From Intestinibaculum porci (GTDB lineage: Bacteria > Bacillota_I > Bacilli_A > Erysipelotrichales > Coprobacillaceae): 64,000 nt of DNA. The position numbers were made by a program, and so were the translations under genes. The stretch covers positions 434,001 through 498,000 of the forward strand of contig NZ_AP019309.1 of NCBI RefSeq assembly GCF_003925875.1, in the 5' to 3' direction. Below are positions 1-8,723 of the stretch, piece by piece; position 1 is the stretch's first letter; each line of letters starts with the position of its first letter. The notes beneath the pieces were generated by a model. The model made no database searches, was not told where the DNA came from, and saw only the letters and a list, made by a program, of their open reading frames with translations.

Positions 1-2
1 TT

Positions 3-65
3 AACGATATGGAAAAGATTTCACAAAAAATAGCTAGACGGATAGAAGATAATTTGATAGGATGA
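3..65 (+). CDS. C-terminal end of an unidentified protein (partial)
   Basis: An open frame enters from the left edge and ends at TGA (63-65). It encodes about 20 residues ending MEKISQKIARRIEDNLIG, a plausible charged helical C-terminus. The piece is too short to assign a family. It lies just before the glycine riboswitch, so it is probably the last codons of the upstream gene. It could also be a chance open frame. Confidence 0.35.
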   Translation, partial: NDMEKISQKIARRIEDNLIG

Positions 66-94
66 ATAAGAATTTAATAAGTGAAATGAAGTTC

Positions 95-250
95 ATAGGA
101 AATGGAGAAATCCTACCGAAGGAGTAACGCTCTCAGGTATCGTCATGATGAGGACTATGAATGGATCACAACTCTGGAGAATCTCAGGAAATGAGTGCCG
201 AAGGTGCAACGCGTTAAACGCTGAATCTCTCAGGCCAAAGGACAGAGTCA
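95..250 (+). promoter_or_regulatory. Glycine riboswitch (tandem aptamers)
   Basis: Two copies of the glycine-aptamer core are visible: CCGAAGGAGTAAC followed by CTCTCAGGTA (about 116-140), and GCCGAAGGTGCAACGC followed by CTCTCAGGCCAAAGGACAG (about 197-245). The second closes the classic GGAGA...GGACAGAG helix. Tandem glycine aptamers usually control glycine cleavage or glycine transport genes. The next gene, 74 bases downstream, is an alanine/glycine:Na+ symporter, so the ligand and the gene fit. The leader lacks an obvious terminator hairpin before the ATG, so I cannot tell whether it acts on translation or transcription. Confidence 0.93.
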
Positions 251-323
251 TATGGTAAGCAATCATTGTTTATTGTATTTCATGTTATTCTCAAGAGGGC
301 AATAAGTTCAGGAAGGAATTATT

Positions 324-1760
324 ATGTGGAGTACAATTAACAATTTTTTAGTATCTATTGATAACTTCGTGTGGGGAATCCCCCTGATGGCCCTGATTCT
401 GGTAGGCGGTATTTTACTGACTGTCAGAATGGGAGGAATGCAGTTTAAAAGACTGCCTTTAGCTTTTAAGTACATGTTTGAAAAAGAAGAAGACGGTGAA
501 GGCGAAGTCACCAGCTTTGCAGCATTATGTACCGCTTTATCAGCGACCATTGGGACTGGCAATATTGTCGGCGTAGCCACAGCTGTCATGGCTGGCGGTC
601 CCGGTGCGATCTTCTGGCTGATTGTCGCAGCCTGCTTTGGTATGGCAACGAAATATGCCGAAGGGTTCTTAGCCGTTAAATATCGTAAAGTGGACAAAGA
701 TGGCCATAGCTTAGGGGGCCCTTTCTATTATATTGAACGCGGAATGGGAGAAAAGTGGAAACCGCTCGCTAAGATGTTTGCTTTCTTTGGCGTGTGTGTT
801 GGTTTATTTGGCATTGGGACATTCTCTCAGGTGAATGGGATCTCTAGTGCTGTGCAAAACTTCTTTGATCCTAAAAACGCCCATGCCATTACCATTCCTT
901 TTGTGGGCACTTATTCTATTGCCATTGTGATCACTTCCATTGTTTTAACGATCTGCGTGGCCGGCGTCTTATTAGGCGGTCTTAAACGCATCGCGCAGGT
1001 TTCTGAAGTCATTGTCCCATTTATGGCAGCGACTTATATCATCTGTGTCGTCTTATTAATCGTAACGAATATTTCTAAAGTGCCAGAAGCTGTATCCATT
1101 ATTGTTCAGGGGGCTTTCAATCCTAGCGCAATAACTGGCGGGGCGATTGGTTCGATGATTATCGTCATGCAAAAAGGGATCGCTCGCGGGATCTTCTCTA
1201 ATGAAGCGGGTTTAGGCTCGGCTCCGATTGCGGCGGCTGCGGCTAAAACAAAAGAACCGGTTCGTCAGGGTTTAGTATCGATGACGGGTACCTTTATTGA
1301 TACGATTGTTATTTGTACCATGACGGGTATTTCAATTGTTTTAACGGGAGCCTGGAAAGTTAAAGGCTTAGAAGGGGTTCAGGTGACTACTTATGCTTTT
1401 GCCCATGGTTTACCATTTCCATCAAGAGTGGCAAGCTTCCTGTTAATGTTATGTTTAGTATTCTTTGCCTTTACGACGATCTTAGGCTGGGATTACTACT
1501 CTGAAAGATGTTTAGAATATTTAGTGGGGAATAAGAAGATCGCGTTAAAGATCTTCCGTTATGCCTATATCTTATGTGTTTTCGCCGGTCCTTATATGAC
1601 GGTGGAAGCGGTTTGGACGATTGCGGATATCTTTAATGGCTTGATGGCGATTCCTAATATGATTGCCATTTATGCCTTAAATGGAGAGGTTGTAGCTGAG
1701 ACCAAAGCTTACTTTGCGAAAATGGTGCGTGCCCGTAAATTATCCCCGGCAGAAGAATAA
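324..1760 (+). CDS. Sodium:alanine/glycine symporter (AGCS family)
   Basis: This 478-residue integral membrane protein has about ten hydrophobic segments. It carries AGCS signatures such as ALSATIGTGNIVGVA near residue 75, GGPGAIFW near 90 and the GIARGIFSNEAGLGSAP block near residue 290. The family imports alanine or glycine with Na+. The length is typical. The start is set by AGGAAGGAATT seven to eight bases before the ATG. A glycine riboswitch directly upstream argues that glycine is the physiological substrate and that expression follows glycine level. A strong terminator follows, so it is monocistronic. Confidence 0.93.
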   Translation: MWSTINNFLVSIDNFVWGIPLMALILVGGILLTVRMGGMQFKRLPLAFKYMFEKEEDGEGEVTSFAALCTALSATIGTGNIVGVATAVMAGGPGAIFWLIVAACFGMATKYAEGFLAVKYRKVDKDGHSLGGPFYYIERGMGEKWKPLAKMFAFFGVCVGLFGIGTFSQVNGISSAVQNFFDPKNAHAITIPFVGTYSIAIVITSIVLTICVAGVLLGGLKRIAQVSEVIVPFMAATYIICVVLLIVTNISKVPEAVSIIVQGAFNPSAITGGAIGSMIIVMQKGIARGIFSNEAGLGSAPIAAAAAKTKEPVRQGLVSMTGTFIDTIVICTMTGISIVLTGAWKVKGLEGVQVTTYAFAHGLPFPSRVASFLLMLCLVFFAFTTILGWDYYSERCLEYLVGNKKIALKIFRYAYILCVFAGPYMTVEAVWTIADIFNGLMAIPNMIAIYALNGEVVAETKAYFAKMVRARKLSPAEE

Positions 1761-1769
1761 AAATTGCTG

Positions 1770-1799
1770 GTGTAGTCAATAATTTGACTACACTTTTTA
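1770..1799 (+). terminator. Intrinsic terminator after the symporter gene
   Basis: A perfect 10-bp stem (GTGTAGTCAA / TTGACTACAC) with a 4-base loop is followed by TTTTTATTT. Confidence 0.9.
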
Positions 1800-1886
1800 T
1801 TTAGACAATATTTGTTTTGAAAACTGTTTCACATTTCGATAATTGATTAATATCGTAACTAATATTTTAAAAAAAGCTAATTATAG

Positions 1887-1914
1887 TTGACATAAAGTGG
1901 ATACACGGTATAAT
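1887..1914 (+). promoter_or_regulatory. Sigma-A promoter of the liv operon
   Basis: TTGACA (1887-1892) and TATAAT (1909-1914) match consensus perfectly, with a 16-bp spacer. The upstream in-frame ATG at 1897 falls between the -35 and -10 and so cannot be the livJ start. Confidence 0.85.
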
Positions 1915-1953
1915 AAGAGTCATCAATCAGGGAGATTGAAAGGGGAAATGTCT

Positions 1954-3099
1954 ATGAAATTCAAAAATCTTCTTACTTGCGTAGCAGTAGCCTCAATGAT
2001 GGTTGGCTGCAGTAACTCTGGAACTAAGAGCAGTGCCAACGGTACTGTCAAAGCACCTAAGTTTGGCTTTATTGGTCCATTAACTGGTGATGCTTCTCAG
2101 TATGGTACTGCCGTAAAGAATGCCTTAAAATTAGCAATCAAAGAATATAACAAGGCTCATGGTACTAAAATTACTGCTGTTTACTATGATGACAAAGCTG
2201 ATGCCACTGAAGCCGTCAATGCTTATAACAAGCTCGTTGATGAAGATAAAGTAACGGCGATTCTTTCACCAGTTACAACTGCTTCATGTTTAGCTGTCGC
2301 TTCCGCTGCAAAAACTAAGGGTACACCAATCTTAACACCTTCAGGAACTGGTGATAAGATCACTATGGATGGAGATAAAGCTTATTCTAACGTCTTCAGA
2401 ATCTGTACAAATGACTCATATGCTGGTACTTATTTAGCAAAATTATGTAAGACTAAATTCCATTACAAGAAAGTAGCCATCCTTTATAATAAGGAACTTG
2501 ACTACTCTACTGGTTTAAATAATGCCTTCATTAAAGAAGCAAAGAATCAGAATGTCAAAGTGAAGTACAATGGTGCTTATAATGCCAATACAAAAGACTT
2601 CTCTACATTCATCTCAAAGATCAAAGCTTCTGGTGCTGATTCTGTATACTTACCAGACTACTATGAAACTGTTGTGACGATCACAAAACAGTTAAGAGAT
2701 GCTGGTATCAACTTACCATTATTCGGTGGTGACGGCTGGGATGGTGTCCTTGGCGTTAAAGGTGTGAATGCGAAGAACTTCGAAAACACTTACTATGTAT
2801 CAGGTTTCGATAAAGATGCGACAACTGGTCCAGCAAAGAAATTCGTTGATGCATACACGAAAGAATATGGTTCTACACCTAACATGTTCGCAGCTATGGA
2901 ATATGATGCATTAAACGTTATGATGGAAGCTATCAATAATGCTAAATCTACTGATTCTACAAAGATCTGCAATGCTCTTGCAAAAATCAAAGTCACAAGC
3001 GCAGCCTGCGGTGCCTTCACTTACAACAAATATCATAACCCAATCAAGGATATGGCAATCGTTACTGTTAAGAAAGGTAAATACGTTACAGTTAAATAA
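1954..3099 (+). CDS. livJ: Branched-chain amino-acid ABC transporter, substrate-binding lipoprotein
   Basis: This 381-residue periplasmic-binding-protein-fold protein has a lipoprotein signal, MKFKNLLTCVAVASMMVGC, whose cysteine would be lipidated and held on the outer membrane face. The body matches the LivJ/LivK type (FGFIGPLTGDASQYG, then the AVNAYNKLVDEDKVTAILSP region). The start at 1954 follows AAAGGGGA by eight bases; upstream ATGs lie in the promoter or too near the Shine-Dalgarno. It is first in the operon with livHMGF, which supplies a complete transporter. Exact substrate (Leu/Ile/Val or another amino acid) cannot be read from sequence. Confidence 0.93.
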   Translation: MKFKNLLTCVAVASMMVGCSNSGTKSSANGTVKAPKFGFIGPLTGDASQYGTAVKNALKLAIKEYNKAHGTKITAVYYDDKADATEAVNAYNKLVDEDKVTAILSPVTTASCLAVASAAKTKGTPILTPSGTGDKITMDGDKAYSNVFRICTNDSYAGTYLAKLCKTKFHYKKVAILYNKELDYSTGLNNAFIKEAKNQNVKVKYNGAYNANTKDFSTFISKIKASGADSVYLPDYYETVVTITKQLRDAGINLPLFGGDGWDGVLGVKGVNAKNFENTYYVSGFDKDATTGPAKKFVDAYTKEYGSTPNMFAAMEYDALNVMMEAINNAKSTDSTKICNALAKIKVTSAACGAFTYNKYHNPIKDMAIVTVKKGKYVTVK

Positions 3100-3114
3100 C
3101 GCAATGTTTTGATG

Positions 3115-3141
3115 AAAGGAGAGTTCATCTCTCCTTTTTTA
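3115..3141 (+). terminator. Attenuating hairpin between livJ and livH
   Basis: AAAGGAGAG (3115-3123) pairs with CTCTCCTTT (3129-3137) around a 5-base loop and is followed by a T-run. It sits inside the operon, so it should let the binding protein be made in excess over the membrane parts, or stabilise the livJ 3' end. Confidence 0.75.
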
Positions 3142-3162
3142 AATATTAGGGGAGGAAATAGT

Positions 3163-4038
3163 ATGGACTTTTTAAACCAGATCATTAATGGTCTTTCAAC
3201 TGGTTCCATGTATGCCTTAGTAGCCATTGGTTACACGATGGTTTACGGGATCGGTAAAATGATCAACTTCGCCCATGGTGAAATCATCATGGTCTCGGCT
3301 TATATTGCCCTGATCTGTATCTCGACATTCCATTTGCCAGCAGTGGTCGCAGTGTTAATCTCGATCGTTTTAACGGCATTACTGGGGGTTGTGACAGAAA
3401 AGGTTGCCTATAAGCCACTTCGTGGTAAAGGCTCATTGGAAGTATTAATTACCGCCATCGGTGTCTCTTACTTACTGCAGAACATTTTCTTATTAGCATT
3501 CACGTCTAGCGGACGTACATTCCCACAGATTATGCCATCTGGTGATATTAAATTTGGTGGCTTATCAATCTCTTACATTACTATTATTACATTAATTATA
3601 TCAGCTATTTGTACAGCTTTATTACTGGTATTCATTAATAAAACCAAATTAGGAAAAGCCATGTTAGCTGTTTCGGAAGATAATGGCGCTGCCTCTTTAA
3701 TGGGGATCAACGTGTCTTCGACAATCTCTTTAGCCTTCGCGATCGGTTCTGGTTTAGGGGCTGTCGCAGGGACCATCTATGGCTGTAAATTTTCATTAAT
3801 CAACCCATACATCGGTCAGATGTTAGGGATCAAAGCCTTCATCGCAGCCGTTTTAGGCGGAATCGGTTCGATTCCTGGGGCGATGATCGGGGGCTTAATG
3901 ATCGGGGTTGCCGAATCCTTAACCATTGCCTACATCTCATCAGATTTCTCTGATGCCGTTGTCTTTGGAATCTTAATTTTAATCTTAATCATTAAACCAG
4001 CTGGTTTATTTGGTTCAAATGTCCGAGAGAAGGTGTAA
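3163..4038 (+). CDS. livH: Branched-chain amino-acid ABC transporter permease LivH
   Basis: This 291-residue permease starts MDFLNQIINGLSTGSMYALVA, the typical LivH N-terminus, with about eight membrane segments. The conserved GKAMLAVSEDNGAASLMGI loop near residues 165-190 contacts the ATPase. The ATG at 3163 follows GGGGAGGAAATAGT; the longer frame from 3109 would run through the attenuator hairpin and is rejected. It pairs with LivM to form the channel. Confidence 0.93.
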   Translation: MDFLNQIINGLSTGSMYALVAIGYTMVYGIGKMINFAHGEIIMVSAYIALICISTFHLPAVVAVLISIVLTALLGVVTEKVAYKPLRGKGSLEVLITAIGVSYLLQNIFLLAFTSSGRTFPQIMPSGDIKFGGLSISYITIITLIISAICTALLLVFINKTKLGKAMLAVSEDNGAASLMGINVSSTISLAFAIGSGLGAVAGTIYGCKFSLINPYIGQMLGIKAFIAAVLGGIGSIPGAMIGGLMIGVAESLTIAYISSDFSDAVVFGILILILIIKPAGLFGSNVREKV

Positions 4039-4989
4039 ATGATGAAAAAGAAATTAGTACGTCAGATCATTATGCAGGTTGTCATTTATGTCGTTGCCTT
4101 CATCATTTTCCAGGTTCTCATGGGAACGGGTGTGATCAACAGCTTCTGGCAGGGGATCTTCTTACTTTGCGGCATTAACATTATCTTAGCCGTATCCCTG
4201 AACTTAGCGACTGGTTACTTAGGACAGTTAACGTTAGGACATGCTGGCTTTATGTCTGTCGGCGCTTATACGAGTGCCTTATTATCTATTCATTTAGGGT
4301 TACCATTCCCTATTACCCTGATTATCGGCGCATTAGCGGCGGGGGTTGTCGGGTTATTAATCGGTATTCCAATCTTACGATTAAAAGGTGACTACCTCTG
4401 TATCATCACCTTAGCTTTCAACGAAATCATCCGTGTCATCATGGTCAACTTAAACATCACCAATGGGGCTAAAGGCTTAATTGGGACTCCTAATGAAACA
4501 ACATTTGGCTGGGTGTTCTGGCTGATGGCCTTAACGATTTTCGTTGTCTATTCCATTGTCCATTCTCGTCATGGTCGTGCCATCATCGCCATCCGTGAAG
4601 ATGATACGGCTTCTGAATTATCCGGCATTAACAATGTCTACTACAAAATCTTAGCCTTCGCTATTTCCGCTTTATTTGCCGGCTTAGCAGGCGGGTTATA
4701 TTCACACTATATCGGTGTCTTAGTACCGAAATATTTCGACTACAATAAATCTGTCGAAATCCTCGTTATGGTCGTATTAGGCGGTATGGGGAACTTAACG
4801 GGTTCCATCATTGCGGCTGTCGCATTAACGATTATCCCATCATTATTAATGAGCTTCTCGCAGTATCGTATGCTTATCTATGCGATCGTCTTAATCGCTG
4901 CGATGTTATTAAAGCATAGTGATGCCGGGATCGCTTTACGTGCTAAGCTGCCAAGCTTCCACAGAAAGAATCCGGAGGTGAGTGAATAA
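4039..4989 (+). CDS. livM: Branched-chain amino-acid ABC transporter permease LivM
   Basis: This 316-residue membrane protein begins directly after livH with AGAAGGTG in the livH 3' end as ribosome-binding site. Two adjacent ATGs (4039, 4042) are possible starts. LivM marks include NLATGYLGQLTLGHAGFMSVGAY near residue 55 and the coupling loop GRAIIAIREDDTASELSGIN near residue 180. The stop TAA shares one base with the livG ATG, indicating translational coupling. Confidence 0.93.
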   Translation: MMKKKLVRQIIMQVVIYVVAFIIFQVLMGTGVINSFWQGIFLLCGINIILAVSLNLATGYLGQLTLGHAGFMSVGAYTSALLSIHLGLPFPITLIIGALAAGVVGLLIGIPILRLKGDYLCIITLAFNEIIRVIMVNLNITNGAKGLIGTPNETTFGWVFWLMALTIFVVYSIVHSRHGRAIIAIREDDTASELSGINNVYYKILAFAISALFAGLAGGLYSHYIGVLVPKYFDYNKSVEILVMVVLGGMGNLTGSIIAAVALTIIPSLLMSFSQYRMLIYAIVLIAAMLLKHSDAGIALRAKLPSFHRKNPEVSE

Positions 4990-5762
4990 TGAGTAACACA
5001 CCATTATTAAAAACAGAAGGTTTAGGCATCCAGTTTGGGGGCTTAAAAGCCGTTGATGAATTCAACTTTGAAATTGATCATGGTCAATTATTTGGTTTGA
5101 TCGGTCCTAACGGGGCTGGGAAAACGACCATCTTCAACTTGTTAACTGGGGTTTATACACCAACAAGTGGTCAGATCTTATTTGAAGGTCAGTCTTTAGC
5201 ACATAAATCCCCAACCAAAATCACCGAATTAGGCATTGCCCGTACTTTTCAGAATATCCGTTTATTCAAAGAAATGAGCGTTATTGATAACGTTAAAGTC
5301 GGCTTGCATCATTCTGAAGAATACAACTTATTAAGTGCCATCTTCCATACCCCAAGTTATTTCAAAGGGGAAGAAAAGATGGATCAGGATGCGCGTAAAC
5401 TCTTAGCGGTCTTTGGCTTAGAAGCATACGCAGATGTAAAAGCTTCGAACTTACCATACGGGAAACAGCGTCAGCTGGAAATTGCCCGCGCATTAGGCAC
5501 GAATCCAAAGTTATTATTACTCGATGAACCAGCTGCGGGGATGAACCCAACGGAAACGGCAGAATTAATGAAAACCATTGAATTAGTAAGAGAAAAGTTC
5601 AATGTTGCAATTCTGTTAATCGAACATGATATGAAACTAGTCATGGGGATCTGTGAAAAGATTGCCGTTCTGAACTTCGGAACGATGTTAGCTTTCGATA
5701 CCCCTGACAAGATTAAAAACAATCCAGATGTCATTGAAGCTTATCTGGGCAGTGATGACTAG
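4989..5762 (+). CDS. livG: Branched-chain amino-acid ABC transporter ATPase LivG
   Basis: This 257-residue ABC ATPase has Walker A GPNGAGKTT (about 36-44), a Q-loop in ARTFQNIRLF, the LivG-type signature YGKQRQLEIARAL, and Walker B LLLLDEPAAGMNP near residue 180. The variant signature (YGKQRQ instead of LSGGQ) is normal for LivG. It hydrolyses ATP with LivF to drive LivHM. Confidence 0.94.
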   Translation: MSNTPLLKTEGLGIQFGGLKAVDEFNFEIDHGQLFGLIGPNGAGKTTIFNLLTGVYTPTSGQILFEGQSLAHKSPTKITELGIARTFQNIRLFKEMSVIDNVKVGLHHSEEYNLLSAIFHTPSYFKGEEKMDQDARKLLAVFGLEAYADVKASNLPYGKQRQLEIARALGTNPKLLLLDEPAAGMNPTETAELMKTIELVREKFNVAILLIEHDMKLVMGICEKIAVLNFGTMLAFDTPDKIKNNPDVIEAYLGSDD

Positions 5763-5780
5763 AAAGGTGGATGGAAAAAA

Positions 5781-6485
5781 ATGTTGCTAAATGTAAAAGA
5801 TCTGGAAGTCCATTATGGTGTCATCAAAGCCATTAAAGGCATTTCCTTCTCCGTTAACGAAGGAGAAATCGTGGCCTTAATCGGTGCGAACGGTGCCGGG
5901 AAAACGTCTACGATGCATGCGATCTCTGGCTTACTGAACTCTAAAAGCGGTCTGATTGAATTTGATGGCAAAGATATTTCCAAAATGCCGGCGCATAAGA
6001 TTGTCGGCTTACACTTAGCCCAGGTACCTGAAGGCCGTCGTGTCTTCGCGCAGTTAAGTGTTGAAACCAACTTGGAAATGGGCGCTTACTTAAGAAATGA
6101 TAATAAGATTGATGCCGATATCCAGCATATCTATGAACTGTTCCCACGTTTAAAAGAACGTCGCAAACAGTTAGCGGGGACCCTGTCCGGCGGGGAACAG
6201 CAGATGTTAGCGATGGGGCGTGCCCTGATGTCAAAACCAAAGCTGTTATTGCTTGATGAACCATCAATGGGGTTATCACCAATCTTAGTCAATGAAATCT
6301 TTGATATCATCAAAACCGTCAATGAAAAAGAAGGCGTAACTGTTTTATTAGTAGAACAGAATGCCTCTAAAGCATTACAAATTGCGGATAAAGCCTATGT
6401 TCTTGAAACAGGGAATATTACCGTTTCCGGCAATGCCAAAGAAGTGGCTAACAACCCACGTGTCCGTGAAGCATACCTTGGATAA
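5781..6485 (+). CDS. livF: Branched-chain amino-acid ABC transporter ATPase LivF
   Basis: This 234-residue ABC ATPase has Walker A GANGAGKTS (about 33-41), signature LSGGEQQMLAMGRALM, Walker B LLLLDEPSMGLSP and an H-loop replaced by VEQN, as is usual in LivF. It starts after AGAAAGGTGGATGG. It is the last gene of the liv operon and is closed by a strong terminator. Confidence 0.94.
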   Translation: MLLNVKDLEVHYGVIKAIKGISFSVNEGEIVALIGANGAGKTSTMHAISGLLNSKSGLIEFDGKDISKMPAHKIVGLHLAQVPEGRRVFAQLSVETNLEMGAYLRNDNKIDADIQHIYELFPRLKERRKQLAGTLSGGEQQMLAMGRALMSKPKLLLLDEPSMGLSPILVNEIFDIIKTVNEKEGVTVLLVEQNASKALQIADKAYVLETGNITVSGNAKEVANNPRVREAYLG

Positions 6486-6510
6486 AAAGTGTTTTTCGAA
6501 ACACTTTTTT
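6484..6510 (+). terminator. Terminator of the liv operon
   Basis: GTGTTT / AAACAC closes a stable TTCG tetraloop. The stem is flanked by A5 and T6 tracts and begins inside the livF stop codon. Confidence 0.9.
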
Positions 6511-6572
6511 CTTTCCCTGGAAAAATATCATTTTCTTCCTTATTTTCTATAAAATAAAAGTGAGGTGATATT

Positions 6573-7604
6573 ATGCAAACAATCCATGTGGGATTTATTG
6601 GGGCTGGGAAAAGTACCCACCGTTACCAGGCGCCCTTTATTTTAAGACGGCCAGAGAAGTTTACTATAACCAAAATCTTTGCCCGTCATTTAGATCATAT
6701 AAAGTGGGAAAAGATTCCTGGTGTCACTTACACCGATGACTTAGAAGCTGTGCTTGCGGATGAGAATATTGATCTGATTGTCGTTTCGACACCAGTCATG
6801 CATTATGAATATACTAAGATGGCTTTAGAACATGGAAAAAACGTTGTCTGTGAAAAACCATTTACAGATACATATAAGCAGGCTAAAGAACTTTTTGATC
6901 TCGCTAAGGAAAAGCATTTGCTTTGCATGGCTATTCAGAATCGTCGCTTTGACAGTGACTTTTTAACCACGCAAAAGGTTATAGAATCAGGCTTATTAGG
7001 CAATATTTTAGAAGTGAATATGTGCTATGACTACTATCGCCCTGATGTCCCTTTAAACGCGCATCATTTTGATCCTTATCATGGCTATCTTTATGGTCAT
7101 GCCTGCCATACCTTAGATCAGGCCCTTTCTTATTTTGGCATGCCGAAGAATCATCACTTTGAAGTGCGTCAGTTACTTGGCAAAGGGCGGATGAATGATT
7201 ACTTTGATTTAGATTTATTTTATGATAAAGGCTTAAAAGTATCAGTTCAGTCTTCTTATTTCCGCGTCAAAGCGCGGCCACGTTTCACCGTCTATGGCAC
7301 GAAGGGAACTTTTATTAAACAAAGCGAAGATCGTCAGGAATTTGATCTTAAACGATTCTATATGCCAACCCCTGATCATCCTGATTTTGGCATTGATTTA
7401 CCAAGTGATTATGGCACTGTTTATTATTATGATGACCATGGGGATTATCATGAAGAAGTCATTAAACCTGTGAATGGTGATTATGCCCGCTATTATGATG
7501 CCGTTTATGATTCATTAGTCAATGAGGCACCATTATTAGTCAAACCAGAAGAAACGCTCACGCAGTTAGCCTTTCTTGAAGAAGGCATTAAGCAGTGCTT
7601 TTAG
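6573..7604 (+). CDS. Gfo/Idh/MocA-family NAD(P)-dependent oxidoreductase, YhhX-like
   Basis: This 343-residue protein has an N-terminal Rossmann fold (VGFIGAGKSTHRYQAPF), the VVCEKPF motif near residue 95 with the usual catalytic lysine, and the C-terminal dehydrogenase fold. The GAGKSTHRY start and QNRRFDSDFL segment resemble E. coli YhhX in my memory; its substrate is not established. The start follows AGTGAGGTGATATT. It stands alone between terminators, so context gives no substrate. Confidence 0.85.
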   Translation: MQTIHVGFIGAGKSTHRYQAPFILRRPEKFTITKIFARHLDHIKWEKIPGVTYTDDLEAVLADENIDLIVVSTPVMHYEYTKMALEHGKNVVCEKPFTDTYKQAKELFDLAKEKHLLCMAIQNRRFDSDFLTTQKVIESGLLGNILEVNMCYDYYRPDVPLNAHHFDPYHGYLYGHACHTLDQALSYFGMPKNHHFEVRQLLGKGRMNDYFDLDLFYDKGLKVSVQSSYFRVKARPRFTVYGTKGTFIKQSEDRQEFDLKRFYMPTPDHPDFGIDLPSDYGTVYYYDDHGDYHEEVIKPVNGDYARYYDAVYDSLVNEAPLLVKPEETLTQLAFLEEGIKQCF

Positions 7605-7645
7605 AGATCTAGTACGTTATAATAGGGGTATAAGGAGGAAGAAAG

Positions 7646-8056
7646 ATGGATCATCAGATTTATGATTACTTACATCCCGATGCCCGTTTTATTCGTAAAA
7701 TGGTCTTCATGAAAGAACAGGGCTTTCAAAATGAGTTCGATGATATTGATGAAAAAGCGAAGCATATCGTGATTTATTCGCAGAATAATCCCGTTGCCAC
7801 CTGTCGTTTCTATGAAAAAGATGGGAAGTATTATATTGGCCGCATCTGCGTCCTGATCGAATACCGCGGGGCTCATTTAGGCTCTCAATTATTAGACTAT
7901 GCCATTGAGGCATTAAAAGAAGAGACGGATGAAGTGTATTTATCTGCTCAGGTAAGAGCGCAGGCTTTTTATGAAAATAATGGCTTTAGTGCTTTTGGCG
8001 AACCTTATGATGATGAAGGCGTTCCACATATCCAAATGAAAAAGGCGATTCGTTAG
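7646..8056 (+). CDS. GNAT-family N-acetyltransferase
   Basis: This 136-residue single-domain GNAT has the acetyl-CoA loop as GRICVLIEYRGAHLGSQLL (about residues 68-86) and the C-terminal AQAFYENNGFSAFG strand that closes the fold. It is of the small ElaA/YjcF type. AAGGAGGAAGAAAG precedes the ATG, and a TATAAT at about 7617 may be its -10. The acceptor substrate is unknown. Confidence 0.87.
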   Translation: MDHQIYDYLHPDARFIRKMVFMKEQGFQNEFDDIDEKAKHIVIYSQNNPVATCRFYEKDGKYYIGRICVLIEYRGAHLGSQLLDYAIEALKEETDEVYLSAQVRAQAFYENNGFSAFGEPYDDEGVPHIQMKKAIR

Positions 8057-8067
8057 GAATCGTCTTT
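8043..8067 (+). terminator. Terminator between the convergent GNAT and metI genes
   Basis: GGCGATTC (8043-8050) pairs with GAATCGTC (8056-8063) and is followed by TTTT. The stem lies over the GNAT stop codon. Confidence 0.75.
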
Positions 8068-8723
8068 TAATTAATTTTATCAATCTTTTTCGCAATCGCA
8101 TTACCGATGATCTGGAAGATTTCCACCAGCAGCATTAACAGAATAACCGCTACCCACATCGTTAATTCTTCACGACGATAGTAACCGTAACGGATGGCAA
8201 TATCACCAAGACCGCCGCCGCCGACAGCGCCAGCCATTGCGGAATAACCTAAGATCGTCGCAAAGACAATCGTTGCTCCAGAAACTAAGGAAGTTCTTGC
8301 TTCAACCATTAAGACATGGATGATAATCTGCCAGTTGGTGGCACCCATGGACTGCGCCGCTTCGACAACACCGGGATCGACTTCTTTTAAAGAAGATTCA
8401 ACCATGCGGGCGATAAATGGGAAGGCTGAGACAGTTAATGGGACACAAGTCGCCATTGTTCCATAAGATTTTCCCACAATAATACGGGTTAAAGGAATAA
8501 TGACAACTAATAAAATTAAGAATGGCACCGAACGTAAGATGTTCGTAATAAAGTCTAAGACGCGATAGACTTTGGCATTAGGTTTTAACCCATTATCATC
8601 CGTGACAGTCAGGACAATTCCTAATGGCGTTCCGATGACATAGCCTAAAACGGTTGAGACAATAACCATGATGAGGGTTTCTCCAACCCCTTGAATAATC
8701 ATATTAATGGTAGAACTATCCAT
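8067..8723 (-). CDS. metI: Methionine ABC transporter permease MetI
   Basis: This 218-residue permease has five hydrophobic segments and the MetI coupling motif VVEAAQSMGATNWQII in the C-terminal half. Start ATG (8721-8723) overlaps the end of metN by 8 bases and uses GAGGAGGTG inside metN, so the two are translationally coupled. MetI dimerises and is driven by MetN. The earlier TTG at 8741 is less likely. No metQ binding protein is adjacent, so it must lie elsewhere. Confidence 0.92.
   Translation of the reverse strand: MDSSTINMIIQGVGETLIMVIVSTVLGYVIGTPLGIVLTVTDDNGLKPNAKVYRVLDFITNILRSVPFLILLVVIIPLTRIIVGKSYGTMATCVPLTVSAFPFIARMVESSLKEVDPGVVEAAQSMGATNWQIIIHVLMVEARTSLVSGATIVFATILGYSAMAGAVGGGGLGDIAIRYGYYRREELTMWVAVILLMLLVEIFQIIGNAIAKKIDKIN

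Noticed and set aside
1897-1953. Longer livJ start
   Set aside because: The ATG lies between the -35 and -10 elements, before any possible transcript start.
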